From NCBI RefSeq assembly GCF_014643835.1, contig NZ_BMKD01000001.1, positions 1,567,558 through 1,631,557 of the forward strand: a stretch of DNA of 64,000 nucleotides. Direction: 5' to 3'. Below are positions 36,496 to 45,415 of the stretch, in pieces. Positions within the stretch are counted from its first letter, which is position 1, and each line of letters begins with the position of its first letter. A program made the position numbers and the translations under genes. The notes beneath the pieces were generated by a model. The model did not search any database, was not told the DNA's origin, and was given only the letters and a program-made list of their open reading frames with translations. The stretch comes from Mucilaginibacter rubeus (lineage in GTDB: Bacteria > Bacteroidota > Bacteroidia > Sphingobacteriales > Sphingobacteriaceae).

Positions 36496-36879
36496 ATGAA
36501 AACTAATATCACGATGAAATTAGTCATCTCAGTAGTCACCATCACTATATTATCATCATGCGAAAAAGCTATTGTATATAATGGGAATGTTACTATTACG
36601 GTACAATACAACCAACAACCTGTGCCGGATATTCCTGTTTATTACTATGTCGGGATACCTGAAAAAGACAACTCAGGCAACATTAGATATCAAGGAATGC
36701 AGCTTTCCGCTATTGATGGAAGTGCAACTTTTAGCCAATTACCCCCCGGGCAATATCACTTTACTGCATCTGGTTTTTTGAAGCCTGCCCAAAAAACGGT
36801 AGCAGCAGACACTGATGTCACAGTAAGAAAGCGTTACCGGGACGAAAGTAATTATCAGATACTACTCCCCCTTCGTTAA
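36496..36879 (+). CDS. Small lipoprotein with Ig-like/carboxypeptidase-regulatory-like fold
   Basis: A 127-residue lipoprotein (signal and lipobox in VTITILSSCEKA). The mature part looks like a single beta-sandwich: VTITVQYNQQPVPDIPVYYY, then GSATFSQLPPGQYHFTASG, the pattern of transthyretin/CarboxypepD-regulatory-like domains. It follows the adaptor gene by 34 bases and precedes a strong terminator, so it is the last gene of the efflux operon. No function can be assigned. Confidence 0.65.
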   Translation: MKTNITMKLVISVVTITILSSCEKAIVYNGNVTITVQYNQQPVPDIPVYYYVGIPEKDNSGNIRYQGMQLSAIDGSATFSQLPPGQYHFTASGFLKPAQKTVAADTDVTVRKRYRDESNYQILLPLR

Positions 36880-36890
36880 ATTAAAGTCCG

Positions 36891-36924
36891 GAAACAGAAA
36901 ATGCCTGTTGGCATTTTCTGTTTC
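36891..36924. terminator. Strong hairpin after the efflux operon
   Basis: Fifteen-base-pair perfect stem GAAACAGAAAATGCC/GGCATTTTCTGTTTC with a TGTT loop, twelve bases after the last stop. It lacks a long T run, but its A- and T-rich arms could serve both this operon and the convergent phosphoketolase gene. Confidence 0.7.
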
Positions 36925-37122
36925 ACCCGGCCCCGTTGTCGTAATAGGATAAATTGCTAAGTACTGCAGGTCGGTTTTTGCAGTGTGGCTTTTGGGGTAC
37001 AGGGAATTACATTATGTCCAGATCTGCATATTTATTGAATCAGGATCCGCAATAAACCCCTGGTTATCATAGTGATTAGATTAAGCATACGTGCAACTTC
37101 TGGCCTTCGAAAATTTCACCTT

Positions 37123-39510
37123 TCAAGCTTTCCACCGCCAATTTCTGATTTCGGGCATATCCTCACCATTAACATTGATGTATTGTTTGTGCTCAACCAA
37201 TTTGTCCATTAGGTTTTGTTTGAGATATAAGCCTTTACTGCCCAAATGCGGCAATCGATCGATTACGTCCATTACGAGATGAAACCTATCCATTTCGTTA
37301 AGCACGGTCATGTCAAAGGATGTCGTTATTGTGCCTTCTTCTTTGTAACCTCTTACATGAATATTGTTATTATTGGTCCTATTATAAGTAAGCCTGTGAA
37401 TAAGCCATGGATAGCCATGAAAAGCGAAGATCACGGGTTTATTGACAGTAAAAAGTGCATCAAAATCATGGTCGTTCAAGCCATGTGGATGGCTGGATTG
37501 CCTTTCCAGCTTTAGCAAGTCGACAACGTTTACAACCCTTATCTTTAAATCAGGAAAATGTTCACGTAATATGGATACAGCAGCCAGCGTTTCTAATGTA
37601 GGCACATCACCGCAGCAGGCCATCACAATATCTGGCTCACAGTCCTGATCATTACTTGCCCAGTCCCATACCCCAATGCCTCTTGAACAATGAACCACAG
37701 CCTCATCCATACTTAACCATTGAGGAGAAGGGTGCTTCCCTGCTACCATAACATTTACATAATGTTTGCTACCCAGGCAATGAGCCATAACCGACAAAAG
37801 GCAGTTAGAATCCGGCGGCAAATAAACCCTCACAATTTCTGATTTCTTATTAATGACGTGATCAATGAATCCCGGATCCTGATGGGTAAAACCATTATGG
37901 TCCTGGCGCCAAACGGTTGAAGTAAGCAGAATATTCAGGGATGCTATCTTTCTCCGCCATGGTATCTCCCGCGTCATTTTCAACCATTTGGCGTGCTGGT
38001 TAAACATCGAATCGACGATATGTATAAATGCCTCATAACAATTGAATAGCCCGTGCCTGCCGGTTAGCAAATACCCTTCGAGCCAACCTTCGCACTGATG
38101 TTCGCTGAGCATCTCCATTACCCTCCCCTCTGGGGCAAGGTATTCATCATTTACATTAATATCAGCGTTCCACTGACGGCTGGTAGTTTCAAAAATTGCC
38201 TCTAACTTATTTGAGACAGTCTCATCGGGACCAAAAACTCTGAAATTTTGAGGATTAAGAGATATTACATCCCGTAAGAAACGACCGGTGACGTGCACAT
38301 CACCTTCGCCTGTGATACCCGGATGATCAACATTAACTGCATATTTCTGAAAATCAGGAAGCACCAACTCTCTAAGCAAAAGCCCCCCATTTGTGTGCGC
38401 ATTTGCTCCCATCCTTCGATTGCCTTTTGGTGCTATTTCCGCAATTTCCTTCTTTAAGCAACCGTTAGTATCGAATAACTCTCCGGGCCGGTAACTCTTC
38501 ATCCAGCTTTCGAGCATTTGCAAATGACTCTCCGGGCTTGACCCGGAAACGGTAAGCGGTATTTGATGAGAGCGAAATGTGCCCTCTATCTGCTTTCCAT
38601 CAACAACCTTTGGCCCGGTCCATCCTTTTGGTGAATTTAATATGATCATTGGCCATTTTGGTCGCTCCTGCCCTGGATGCTCTATGGCATTGTATTTTAT
38701 TTGCTTTAGAAAGTGTACTGCTTGCTCTAAGGCCGCAGCCATAGCCTGGTGCATAATTGCAGGGTCCGAACCTTCGACAAATAAAGGAAAGTAGCCATAA
38801 CCATGAAATAATTGTTCGAGCTCGATGTGGGGAATGCGGGCCAAAACCGTTGGATTTGAAATCTTATAGCCGTTCAAATGCAAAATTGGTAATACAGCGC
38901 CATCGGTAATCGGGTTCAGGAACTTATTAGAATGCCAGGCAGTTGCCAGCGGACCGGTTTCGGCTTCTCCATCGCCCACAACACAAGCAGCAATGAGGTC
39001 CGGATTATCCAGCACAGCGCCAAATGCATGGCTTAACGAGTATCCAAGTTCGCCCCCTTCATGCATTGACCCCGGTGTTTGGGGCGAGGCGTGACTGGAT
39101 ACACCACCTGGAAATGAGAACCGTTTAAACAAATTTTTCATACCCGCGCGGTCCTGGCTAACTTCCGGATAAACTTCGCTGTAGGTTCCTTCCAGGTATG
39201 TACCTGCTGCTACGGCAGGTCCGCCGTGCCCGGGTCCTGAAATGTAAAGCATATTTAAATCATATCTGTTAATGATCCGGTTAAGGTGAGTATAAATAAA
39301 ATTCTGCCCGGGGGTGGTACCCCAGTGGCCTAACTGCATTTTCTTGAGATGTTCTATTTTTAATGGCTCTTCCAAAAGCGGATTATCGCAAAGATAAAGC
39401 TGGCCAACAGACAAATAATTAGCTGCGCGCCAATAAGCATCTAATTTCTCCAAACATTCACCGGTTAACGGCGCGTTATCGATTGATGTGATATCAGTTA
39501 TCATTGTCAT
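37123..39510 (-). CDS. xfp: Phosphoketolase
   Basis: A 795-residue thiamine-diphosphate enzyme that cleaves xylulose-5-phosphate (and often fructose-6-phosphate) with phosphate to acetyl-phosphate and a shorter sugar phosphate. Length and motifs are normal: [36 protein letters not shown] (in pieces), the TDP-binding [55 protein letters not shown] and [16 protein letters not shown]. Acetyl-phosphate can be turned into ATP by acetate kinase, so the enzyme offers an energy-yielding route under low oxygen. No acetate kinase is encoded in the window. The predicted promoter lies far upstream, giving a leader of about 160 bases. Confidence 0.96.
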   Translation of the reverse strand: MTMITDITSIDNAPLTGECLEKLDAYWRAANYLSVGQLYLCDNPLLEEPLKIEHLKKMQLGHWGTTPGQNFIYTHLNRIINRYDLNMLYISGPGHGGPAVAAGTYLEGTYSEVYPEVSQDRAGMKNLFKRFSFPGGVSSHASPQTPGSMHEGGELGYSLSHAFGAVLDNPDLIAACVVGDGEAETGPLATAWHSNKFLNPITDGAVLPILHLNGYKISNPTVLARIPHIELEQLFHGYGYFPLFVEGSDPAIMHQAMAAALEQAVHFLKQIKYNAIEHPGQERPKWPMIILNSPKGWTGPKVVDGKQIEGTFRSHQIPLTVSGSSPESHLQMLESWMKSYRPGELFDTNGCLKKEIAEIAPKGNRRMGANAHTNGGLLLRELVLPDFQKYAVNVDHPGITGEGDVHVTGRFLRDVISLNPQNFRVFGPDETVSNKLEAIFETTSRQWNADINVNDEYLAPEGRVMEMLSEHQCEGWLEGYLLTGRHGLFNCYEAFIHIVDSMFNQHAKWLKMTREIPWRRKIASLNILLTSTVWRQDHNGFTHQDPGFIDHVINKKSEIVRVYLPPDSNCLLSVMAHCLGSKHYVNVMVAGKHPSPQWLSMDEAVVHCSRGIGVWDWASNDQDCEPDIVMACCGDVPTLETLAAVSILREHFPDLKIRVVNVVDLLKLERQSSHPHGLNDHDFDALFTVNKPVIFAFHGYPWLIHRLTYNRTNNNNIHVRGYKEEGTITTSFDMTVLNEMDRFHLVMDVIDRLPHLGSKGLYLKQNLMDKLVEHKQYINVNGEDMPEIRNWRWKA

Positions 39511-39668
39511 TTTAATTGCTTTAAATAATTTTAAATGCGGTTTATTTCATTCACGATCCACACCATCATCAGTTCCTCATCAGTTGGTATTATATAGACG
39601 TTAACCCCTGAATCATTTGCAGATATATTCTTATTTTGGTCAGATTTCATTATTCACTGATTTGACAT

Positions 39669-39718
39669 TATCAACAAATATCGAATGACTGGGATTCTCA
39701 AAACATGACCGCCATCAC
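39669..39718 (-). promoter_or_regulatory. FNR/CRP-like site and -7 box of phosphoketolase gene
   Basis: Dyad ATGAC-cgcc-ATCAC at 39705-39718; GATATTTG on the minus strand at 39682-39675 differs at one base from TAnnTTTG. The predicted start near 39669 is about 42 bp from the dyad centre and about 159 bases before the start codon. Confidence 0.45.
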
Positions 39719-39744
39719 TAATTCCGATGAGTAACAGCATTTAG

Positions 39745-40329
39745 TTAACCTTTGGATTTACCCGAAGAAAGACTGATGATATGTCTAACCTTAAAAGAAA
39801 TAACCACTCTGAAAATACCTGCTCCCAAAAACGCCATTCCAGTCCATACGATCAGGTTAGCGATACCAAAAGCAGGATAAGCAAGAATGCCAACTGAAAA
39901 GAAAATGATAACCAAGCTATTAAACATGATCCAGCCCCAACTCCCGATACCGTAAGCACGCATATCAAGCGCGCTTCCTATACCCATTATGCCTCTTACA
40001 AGCAACCAAAATCCAACAATAATCGGAAGCAACATCATGGTTATTGTTGGGTAGGTAAACAAATAACTACCTATAGCTAAATCAATCAACCCGCTTGCCA
40101 GCAGCCACCCCCAGCGCTCAATATGCCGGATACTTATCATTGCAAAAACAGTTTCAAAAAGGCCGGTCATCATCATTCCTGCGGCAAACGTAATACTAAG
40201 TGAAAGATACGACTGCAGCGGCGATAGAATCACCCAAAACCCAAGAACACAAAGCAGGATACCAGATAACAGCATCAATATCCAATATCTGGACGGGACA
40301 ATTACCCTGTTATAAACTACAGCTTCCAT
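39745..40329 (-). CDS. HdeD-like (DUF308) membrane protein
   Basis: A 194-residue inner-membrane protein with six predicted spans in pairs: WILMLLSGILLCVLGFWVIL, ITFAAGMMMTGLFETVFAMI, WGWLLASGLIDLAIGSYLFT, MMLLPIIVGFWLLVRGIMGI and so on. The short repeated spans with Gly and the internal SGLIDLAIG are typical of DUF308/HdeD, linked in enteric bacteria to acid resistance. The start at ATG 40329 (MEAVVYNRV) is preferred to a TTG at 40398 that would add a non-membrane stretch. It lies 78 bases after hsp20 and is probably in the same unit. Confidence 0.85.
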   Translation of the reverse strand: MEAVVYNRVIVPSRYWILMLLSGILLCVLGFWVILSPLQSYLSLSITFAAGMMMTGLFETVFAMISIRHIERWGWLLASGLIDLAIGSYLFTYPTITMMLLPIIVGFWLLVRGIMGIGSALDMRAYGIGSWGWIMFNSLVIIFFSVGILAYPAFGIANLIVWTGMAFLGAGIFRVVISFKVRHIISLSSGKSKG

Positions 40330-40407
40330 AGTTTGATATTTTTTGCGGCGTTTGATCAAAGAAGAAGTTGCACCTGTACAATCAAAGTACAGGCGCAACG
40401 CGGTTGA

Positions 40408-40839
40408 TCAGTCAATGTTAATTTTCTTTTTCTCTGCAACAGCAGGGGTTGTTTTACGAATATCAATAGTCAGCAACCCGTTCTTGTAATTTGCTTGAAT
40501 GTGGTCATTATCCACATCTCCGGGTAAGTTGAAGCTTCGGGTAAAGGAACTGCTTGAAAATTCTTTGCGGGTGTAATTCTCTTTTTCCTCATTATGTTCC
40601 TCGCTGGTTTCGGCACTGATAGTCAGCAAACCATTTTCAATACCGATATTGAAATCATCTTTCTTGAAACCCGGGGCGGCAACTTCAAGTTCATAATTCT
40701 CTTTCTTATCACGGATGTTTACCGCCGGCAATAGCTCCCGATTGAAGAAAGGATGATTAAAGAAATTGTCGTTGTTCCAGAAATCCTCCATCATTGAACG
40801 CAATGAGGGGATGTTGTTTGATTTTACTAATGTTGACAT
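40408..40839 (-). CDS. Hsp20-family small heat-shock protein
   Basis: A 143-residue cytoplasmic chaperone of the alpha-crystallin family: short N-terminal region, a core domain from about residue 35 (LLPAVNIRDKKENYELEVAA, then PGFKKDDFNIGIENGLLTIS) and the conserved NYKNGLLTIDI near the C-terminus. The I-x-I/V tail motif appears only as INID. It holds unfolding proteins in an ATP-independent way. The gene is divergent from a universal stress gene; its upstream region has a dyad at 40896-40909. Confidence 0.95.
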   Translation of the reverse strand: MSTLVKSNNIPSLRSMMEDFWNNDNFFNHPFFNRELLPAVNIRDKKENYELEVAAPGFKKDDFNIGIENGLLTISAETSEEHNEEKENYTRKEFSSSSFTRSFNLPGDVDNDHIQANYKNGLLTIDIRKTTPAVAEKKKINID

Positions 40840-40859
40840 AGCGTTGTATATTTAAGTTT

Positions 40860-40909
40860 ATGGATCAAAATTCGGAATGGATTATTCAACCGCACATGAC
40901 CGTGCTCAC
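40860..40909 (-). promoter_or_regulatory. FNR/CRP-like site and -7 box of hsp20
   Basis: Dyad ATGAC-cgtg-CTCAC at 40896-40909 and GAATTTTG on the minus strand at 40873-40866 (one mismatch to TAnnTTTG). The predicted start near 40860 is about 42 bp from the dyad centre. Confidence 0.45.
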
Positions 40910-40930
40910 AAAGAGCTATGATTGTGAGCA
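40903..40930. repeat. Inverted repeat in the hsp20/usp divergent region
   Basis: Eight-base arms TGCTCACA (40903-40910) and TGTGAGCA (40923-40930) around 12 bases, overlapping the hsp20-side dyad. The arms contain the CRP-like TGTGA/TCACA core. Confidence 0.5.
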
Positions 40931-40980
40931 TTAAATGCAAGGCTGCGTTTAACCATTCATGTTTAAAGTCAAATTCAGTC

Positions 40981-41030
40981 ATGATCATGGTCATTTATAA
41001 TGAGGACTGAGATGTGAATATTTGTGTAAT
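40981..41030 (+). promoter_or_regulatory. FNR/CRP-like site and -7 box of usp gene at 41064
   Basis: Dyad ATGAT-catg-GTCAT at 40981-40994 (one mismatch between the five-base arms) and AATATTTG at 41017-41024, one mismatch to TAnnTTTG. The predicted start near 41030 is about 42 bp from the dyad centre. Confidence 0.5.
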
Positions 41031-41063
41031 CAAATCAGTTACTTAAAAATTCAATCCATTATC

Positions 41064-41924
41064 ATGAAAACTATCCTCGCACTCACCGATTTTTCCGATA
41101 ATTCATCAAACGCTGCAAATTTGGCTGTACTACTGGCAGGTAAATTGCATGCCAACGTACTTTTGTATCATAACTATGAAACCATAGCGGTAGCGTCCAC
41201 TTTTTCTGGAGGTCCCTACGTAGACGAAGAGTTTTTTTTAGCCACTGCCGAAATAAAGAAAAAACTTGATCATCAATTAAACACACTGCAATACATTGCA
41301 GATGGGATTGATAAAACCGAACGAAAGCCAACACTTAAAGGCTTAAGCGGTGACGGTAACCTGAAAGATAATCTCAAACAAATACTTGATGAAAACCAAA
41401 TTGTGTTTATAACGATGGGGGCCCCATCAGGTACCTCTATCGAACACTTGTTTTTCGGCAGCGAAACCAATAAAATAATTCAACATACACAACGCCCGGT
41501 GTTGGTTGTACCAGCCAGTACCAGTGTTACCGATATTAAAAAGGTGGTATTCGCTACTACCTTCGATGAAGCGGATATAGCGCCACTCCATTTCTTAATT
41601 GGCCTGGGAAAGATCTTTAAGTTCAGTATTGAAGTGGTACATGTAAACCAGCCAGTAAAAGATAAGAAACAGCAAATTGAAAAGGAAGGAGCTTTCCAAA
41701 AACATATTGCCAAATTCGGGTACGACGATATTTCGTTTAAGGACCTCGGAGGCCGCGAAGTTGCGGACCGGCTACACCGTCATTGCGCTGAAGAAAAACC
41801 TGATCTCCTCGCGGTAGTTCATCACCAACATTCTTTTTTCAGGCGCTATTTTGAACATAGCACTACCAAAGAAGCTCTTAGCGACCTAAAATTGCCGCTG
41901 TTCATTTTCCCGACTATTATTTAA
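41064..41924 (+). CDS. Universal stress protein, tandem-domain type
   Basis: A 286-residue protein with two Usp domains. The first begins MKTILALTDFSDNSSNAANL and holds VFITMGAPSG and the loop HLFFGSETNKIIQHTQRPVLVVP; the second begins IKKVVFATTFDEADIAPL and ends DLLAVVHHQHSFFRRYF. The start is ATG 41064, since upstream residues do not belong to the family. The order of the GAPSG loop and FGSETN only approximates the ATP-binding G-2x-G-9x-G(S/T), so nucleotide binding is uncertain. It resembles the Usp at 60279 most (shared GGPxVxEEF segment). It is divergent from hsp20, with an FNR/CRP-like dyad upstream. Confidence 0.93.
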   Translation: MKTILALTDFSDNSSNAANLAVLLAGKLHANVLLYHNYETIAVASTFSGGPYVDEEFFLATAEIKKKLDHQLNTLQYIADGIDKTERKPTLKGLSGDGNLKDNLKQILDENQIVFITMGAPSGTSIEHLFFGSETNKIIQHTQRPVLVVPASTSVTDIKKVVFATTFDEADIAPLHFLIGLGKIFKFSIEVVHVNQPVKDKKQQIEKEGAFQKHIAKFGYDDISFKDLGGREVADRLHRHCAEEKPDLLAVVHHQHSFFRRYFEHSTTKEALSDLKLPLFIFPTII

Positions 41925-41947
41925 ACCCGGTTCAATTTATTAAAAGC

Positions 41948-41989
41948 GGTCCATTCAAAAATGGGTACAATCCATACTTTGAATGGACC
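41948..41989. terminator. Hairpin after usp gene
   Basis: Twelve-base-pair perfect stem GGTCCATTCAAA/TTTGAATGGACC with an 18-base loop, 24 bases after the usp stop. It could end both this gene and the convergent kinase remnant. Confidence 0.65.
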
Positions 41990-42014
41990 ATTAATATCAG
42001 TTACATGAAGCGGT

Positions 42015-42183
42015 TTATTCAACCGGAAATTTCATTTCGAAAAAGGCGCCATCTCTAAGGCTTGTATCCAAACAATTCGTCAGCAGCTGGATTGGCATAA
42101 ATGATCTGTCCGGTTTTATCAATTATAATAATACCATCTATCACATGATGTATAACAACTTTTAGGAAATTCAGATCATTCAT
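42015..42183 (-). pseudogene. Remnant of a PAS-domain sensor histidine kinase (both ends kept, middle deleted)
   Basis: From ATG 42183 the frame reads MNDLNFLKVVIHHVIDGIII, then IDKTGQIIYANPAADELFGY, a good N-terminal half of a PAS domain, and stops at 42055. In another frame across the same point the sequence reads SLRDGAFFEMKFPVE and a stop (42015-42017), the usual extreme C-terminus of a histidine-kinase ATPase domain. The simplest reading is a large internal, frame-breaking deletion of a PAS kinase. It starts 28 bases after the LOG-family gene and would have been the last gene of that unit. The lost kinase could have been a redox or oxygen sensor; that is a guess. Confidence 0.75.
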
Positions 42184-42211
42184 ATTGATAGCGATATTGA
42201 TAATAAAACTA

Positions 42212-42946
42212 TTAAATGCGTTCCAAAAGCCACTTTATAGGAGTGATCGGCTTTGCGGGCTTTAGCCCAAACGTTTTGATGCACTTTTCGGAAATTAAAC
42301 TAACGGCTTCTTCTATATCATCAGTTATCAAATACAACTTCATATCACCAGGCCCTATTGTTCCATTAGCCTTCATGAGATCGATATGTTCAACAAGTTT
42401 GCAATAGTATTCTTTACCGAAAATAACCACCGGGAAGTCTTTTATCTTGTGTGTTTGGATCAGGGTTAGCGCTTCAAAATATTCGTCCATTGTACCGTAT
42501 CCCCCAGGCATAACAACAAAGGCAAAAGAGTATTTGACCAATAACACCTTCCTTACAAAAAAATGTTTCATGTAAACCCATTTATCGAGGTATTGGTTAG
42601 GCTTCTGCTCTACAGGAAGCTGGATATTACAGGCAACAGACCGGCCGCCAACATCCTTAGCTCCCCTATTAGCCGCTTCCATAAGTCCAGGCCCTCCCCC
42701 TGTCATAATTGTAAAACCAAGCTTCGCAAATTCGGCAGCAGCTTTCCGGGTCAGTTCATAATAAGGATGGTTTTCCTTAAATCTGGCCGAACCAAATACC
42801 GTAATGCAGGGGCCAATAAAATGTAATGCACGGAATCCTTTTATAAATTCCCACATTGTTTCGAACGTAAAACGTAGCTCCTTAAATCGCGAATGGGGGC
42901 CCTCCAGGAATGCGATCTCAGATTTATTGCTCTCTTTAGACATCAC
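42212..42946 (-). CDS. LOG-family (TIGR00730) nucleotide 5'-monophosphate phosphoribohydrolase-like protein
   Basis: A 244-residue cytoplasmic protein with the lysine-decarboxylase-like Rossmann fold. The two signature loops are present: TGGGPGLMEAANRGAKD and the PGGYGTMDEYFE form of PGGxGTxxE, which binds the nucleotide phosphate and provides the catalytic Glu. Proteins of this family hydrolyse AMP or cytokinin nucleotides to base and ribose-5-phosphate; released ribose-5-phosphate could feed the phosphoketolase route, but this is an inference. The gene lies four bases after a truncated usp and 28 bases before a kinase remnant. Confidence 0.88.
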   Translation of the reverse strand: MMSKESNKSEIAFLEGPHSRFKELRFTFETMWEFIKGFRALHFIGPCITVFGSARFKENHPYYELTRKAAAEFAKLGFTIMTGGGPGLMEAANRGAKDVGGRSVACNIQLPVEQKPNQYLDKWVYMKHFFVRKVLLVKYSFAFVVMPGGYGTMDEYFEALTLIQTHKIKDFPVVIFGKEYYCKLVEHIDLMKANGTIGPGDMKLYLITDDIEEAVSLISEKCIKTFGLKPAKPITPIKWLLERI

Positions 42947-42949
42947 TAA

Positions 42950-43063
42950 TTATAATTGGCATAATATTACGCCTGCCCTTATATTTTGAGCAATATTTAC
43001 AGCATAACTTGCCGCATTTTTTGCCTGCGCCGAAAAATCTGTTGGAACTAAAATCGTTTTCAT
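42950..43063 (-). pseudogene. Truncated universal stress protein gene
   Basis: ATG 43063 opens MKTILVPTDFSAQAKNAASY followed by AVNIAQNIRAGVIL, an exact match to the first strand, loop and helix of a Usp domain, but the frame ends after 37 codons with CQL and a stop at 42950-42952. Intact relatives here have about 270-286 residues. What follows is the LOG-family start four bases on, so the rest was deleted. A short leader-peptide role cannot be excluded. Confidence 0.8.
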
Positions 43064-43091
43064 AATTTTTCAAAATCATAATAAAAACCGC

Positions 43092-44456
43092 TCACTTTGT
43101 TTTATTGACGGGTTTAAGGCCATAAAGCTCATTTTCGACCTTGTTGTCAAGGTTATATATGTCTTCATATTTTACAATCTGGCCATCCACAATAGCAGTA
43201 GTGATATAAGTAATCTTGATTGGGACAGGCTTTTTAAGTTGAAAAACTTTAATTTCCCGATCCATCAGGGCCCGGTGCATGGATTTTATGTCTGTTTTAT
43301 TTCCGGCTGTTGCTAATAACAATTTGGCAAGTTCTTCTCCCCGCTCAATTCTTATCGCCCCGTTACTCGTCGCTCTTTTTTGCTTCCTGAATAAATTCTT
43401 ATCAGATAAACCCAACAACTCTATACCTGCCTTATTGCCGGGCATGAAATATATATAATTGCCATTTTTTTGATTGCCTGTTTTTTGTTTAGGAAACAGA
43501 TTATACGGAATCATTTTGTCTCTCTGATTAGTTTTGGGATTTACAGCGCCTGTTCCGGTAGCAAAATCTGTAAGCGTACTTACCATTAAGGGTGTTGGTG
43601 TAGCAGCAGCCCCTACCACTATTTTGAAATTAAACGTTGTATCCGGCAGGACTAATTTTAATGTATAAGTTGGAATATTAATCTGGATATAAGTACTATC
43701 GTTTATTTCGGCCCACCGTAACCGCTCCATATTCACAGCAATTTTTCTCACATCGGCTTCCGGCGTTTCATAGCAGTCTCCCTCATAAAGCCCTTTAATC
43801 AAATGTAACTGATGTTGAAATATTGCGTACTCTTTGTTTAAAGGTTGCACTTTTACTACTGCATCCATAAAAGCAGGTAATTTGAGCGCATTAGTTAATA
43901 TTTCTTCGCTGTTAAAGCCGTTAATGGTTGCCCTATCAATTTTCGCAGGCGGATAATATGGGTTCAGTTTGCCGAAATGCAGGTTATTCATAAAAGCGAG
44001 CATAGCGTCGGTGAGGAATATCTCAAACCGGGCCTTTTGCTTGTTGTTTACTTTACCGGGTTGTTCGAGTATGGTGTGCAAGGTGGTATACTGCAGCTCT
44101 TTAGGATGATAATCTTCGTGCCTTAAACCAAATTGCAACACACAATCAATCAGGAGCATGGCAGCCCATGTTTTATTTTGATCTTTTTGTTCCACTGTCC
44201 ATACCGGAGCAAAAGCCCGTTTTTCGTAAAACCGCTTAGCTGAAACTGGAAAATACAAGCCATTATTCAATGCCTTATCATTTAATTGCCCGGCGATCTG
44301 TGCTGTGATCGAAGTATCAGTTGTATTGCGAATAATGTTTTTTCCTGGTGCATAGCTTTTTGACAAGGCTCCTGCCGGCATAAAAAAAATGCACAAAACA
44401 AACAGCCAAATAAGGGTTTGTTTACTGGCGGCAAAGCTTATTTCAACTATTTTCAT
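43092..44456 (-). CDS. L,D-transpeptidase (YcbB-like) homologue lacking catalytic residues
   Basis: A 454-residue exported protein (signal about 12-32). It keeps the layout of large L,D-transpeptidases: an N-terminal scaffold domain (FYEKRAFAPVWT; FLTDAMLAFMNNLHFGKLNP) and a YkuD-like domain beginning with VNMERLRWAEINDSTYIQIN. The active-site segment differs: the expected HDTPSK region reads YFMPGNKAGIELLG, with no His, and the SSGCIR motif reads ATSNGAIRIE, with Ala in place of the nucleophilic Cys. It therefore cannot make peptidoglycan cross-links by the known chemistry. It may bind peptidoglycan or act as a regulator. An FNR/CRP-like dyad lies upstream, and two decayed genes follow downstream. 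Confidence 0.8.
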   Translation of the reverse strand: MKIVEISFAASKQTLIWLFVLCIFFMPAGALSKSYAPGKNIIRNTTDTSITAQIAGQLNDKALNNGLYFPVSAKRFYEKRAFAPVWTVEQKDQNKTWAAMLLIDCVLQFGLRHEDYHPKELQYTTLHTILEQPGKVNNKQKARFEIFLTDAMLAFMNNLHFGKLNPYYPPAKIDRATINGFNSEEILTNALKLPAFMDAVVKVQPLNKEYAIFQHQLHLIKGLYEGDCYETPEADVRKIAVNMERLRWAEINDSTYIQINIPTYTLKLVLPDTTFNFKIVVGAAATPTPLMVSTLTDFATGTGAVNPKTNQRDKMIPYNLFPKQKTGNQKNGNYIYFMPGNKAGIELLGLSDKNLFRKQKRATSNGAIRIERGEELAKLLLATAGNKTDIKSMHRALMDREIKVFQLKKPVPIKITYITTAIVDGQIVKYEDIYNLDNKVENELYGLKPVNKTK

Positions 44457-44468
44457 AATTTCTTTTTT

Positions 44469-44518
44469 ATGACGTAAAAATGCAATGCCTGGTAGGTTAA
44501 ATTAGTGACGACGGTCAT
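44469..44518 (-). promoter_or_regulatory. FNR/CRP-like site upstream of the L,D-transpeptidase homologue
   Basis: Dyad GTGAC-gacg-GTCAT at 44505-44518 (TGAC/GTCA core perfect). On the minus strand CATTTTTA at 44482-44475 fits the -7 position with two mismatches. The predicted start near 44469 is about 42 bp from the dyad centre. Confidence 0.4.
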
Positions 44519-44565
44519 TTATCCAACTGATCCTGAACACTCAAAACAGTTTCAACTTTGTAAAC

Positions 44566-45384
44566 TCAATATGGAAAGACAAGCACCGGGATGCCTACTT
44601 GCACAGGAACGGAAATATCGCTCCCCTCGGTTCTCAACTGCTCACAATGAAATCGGTGATGTACAACCGCCAGCAGATCGGCATGCATATTATGTATCAT
44701 AACATCAACAGCCCGTGACATATCACGTTCTTTTGTATTACTAAAAAACAGCCTCTCATAGCCGATTTTTTTACTTATCTCGTCGCTAAAGAGTGTTAGC
44801 GCGTAATTTTGTTCCAAATGGGGCAAACCCTTTGCCGAAATATGAGCGAGTAACAGATCTGCCTGAAAGGCCTGGGCCAAAGAAGCAAGATGTTTCAAAA
44901 CATTTAACCGGCAATATCGTAAATCAGCTGTGTAAACCAAGCGCTCAAAACCACCATCAAATTTCACAGGAACAAGCATCACCGGGCAAGATATCCGGTT
45001 TAAAACCGCCTGCACCTTAACGTCCCGATTAAATGGTGCCGATTCCGGCAACCCTTTTATAACCATCCAAACGCAATTTTTATTGATGTAAGCAATCAAT
45101 TGCGCTTCCGTATCACTTGACACTTCAAGTTCTTCAATTAGCGGCATATGTTCACCTTCTTTTAAGGACAAATTGGCCGGTTGGCCCCGTAACGGACCGG
45201 GTATGTAACCATCAGCGGCAACGTACCCCGCCAATTGCAATGCTTTAGAAAACGATGGTTGTTTTACCGCATATATCCGGGCCAAAACTAAATTAGCTCC
45301 AATGCGCTTTGCTATGTTGAAGGCAAGATGCGTGGCATTTGTAGCAGACGCAGAACCATCGTCAATTACCAGGATCGTTTTCAT
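44566..45384 (-). CDS. Universal stress protein, tandem-domain type
   Basis: A 272-residue Usp protein: first domain MKTILVIDDGSASATNATHL to CPVMLVPVKFD, second domain from ERLVYTADLRYCRLNVLKHL to DLLAVVHHRFHCEQL. It is more diverged than the other three: the loop equivalent to the nucleotide-binding stretch reads KGLPESAPFNRDVKV, without the Gly-rich pattern, so ATP binding is unlikely. It has the clearest control site of the window, a perfect FNR box about 70 bases upstream. It precedes the L,D-transpeptidase homologue in the same direction, but that gene has its own dyad. Confidence 0.9.
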   Translation of the reverse strand: MKTILVIDDGSASATNATHLAFNIAKRIGANLVLARIYAVKQPSFSKALQLAGYVAADGYIPGPLRGQPANLSLKEGEHMPLIEELEVSSDTEAQLIAYINKNCVWMVIKGLPESAPFNRDVKVQAVLNRISCPVMLVPVKFDGGFERLVYTADLRYCRLNVLKHLASLAQAFQADLLLAHISAKGLPHLEQNYALTLFSDEISKKIGYERLFFSNTKERDMSRAVDVMIHNMHADLLAVVHHRFHCEQLRTEGSDISVPVQVGIPVLVFPY

Positions 45385-45415
45385 AGGCTGTGTTTTCAGG
45401 TTAATAATTGAAGTA

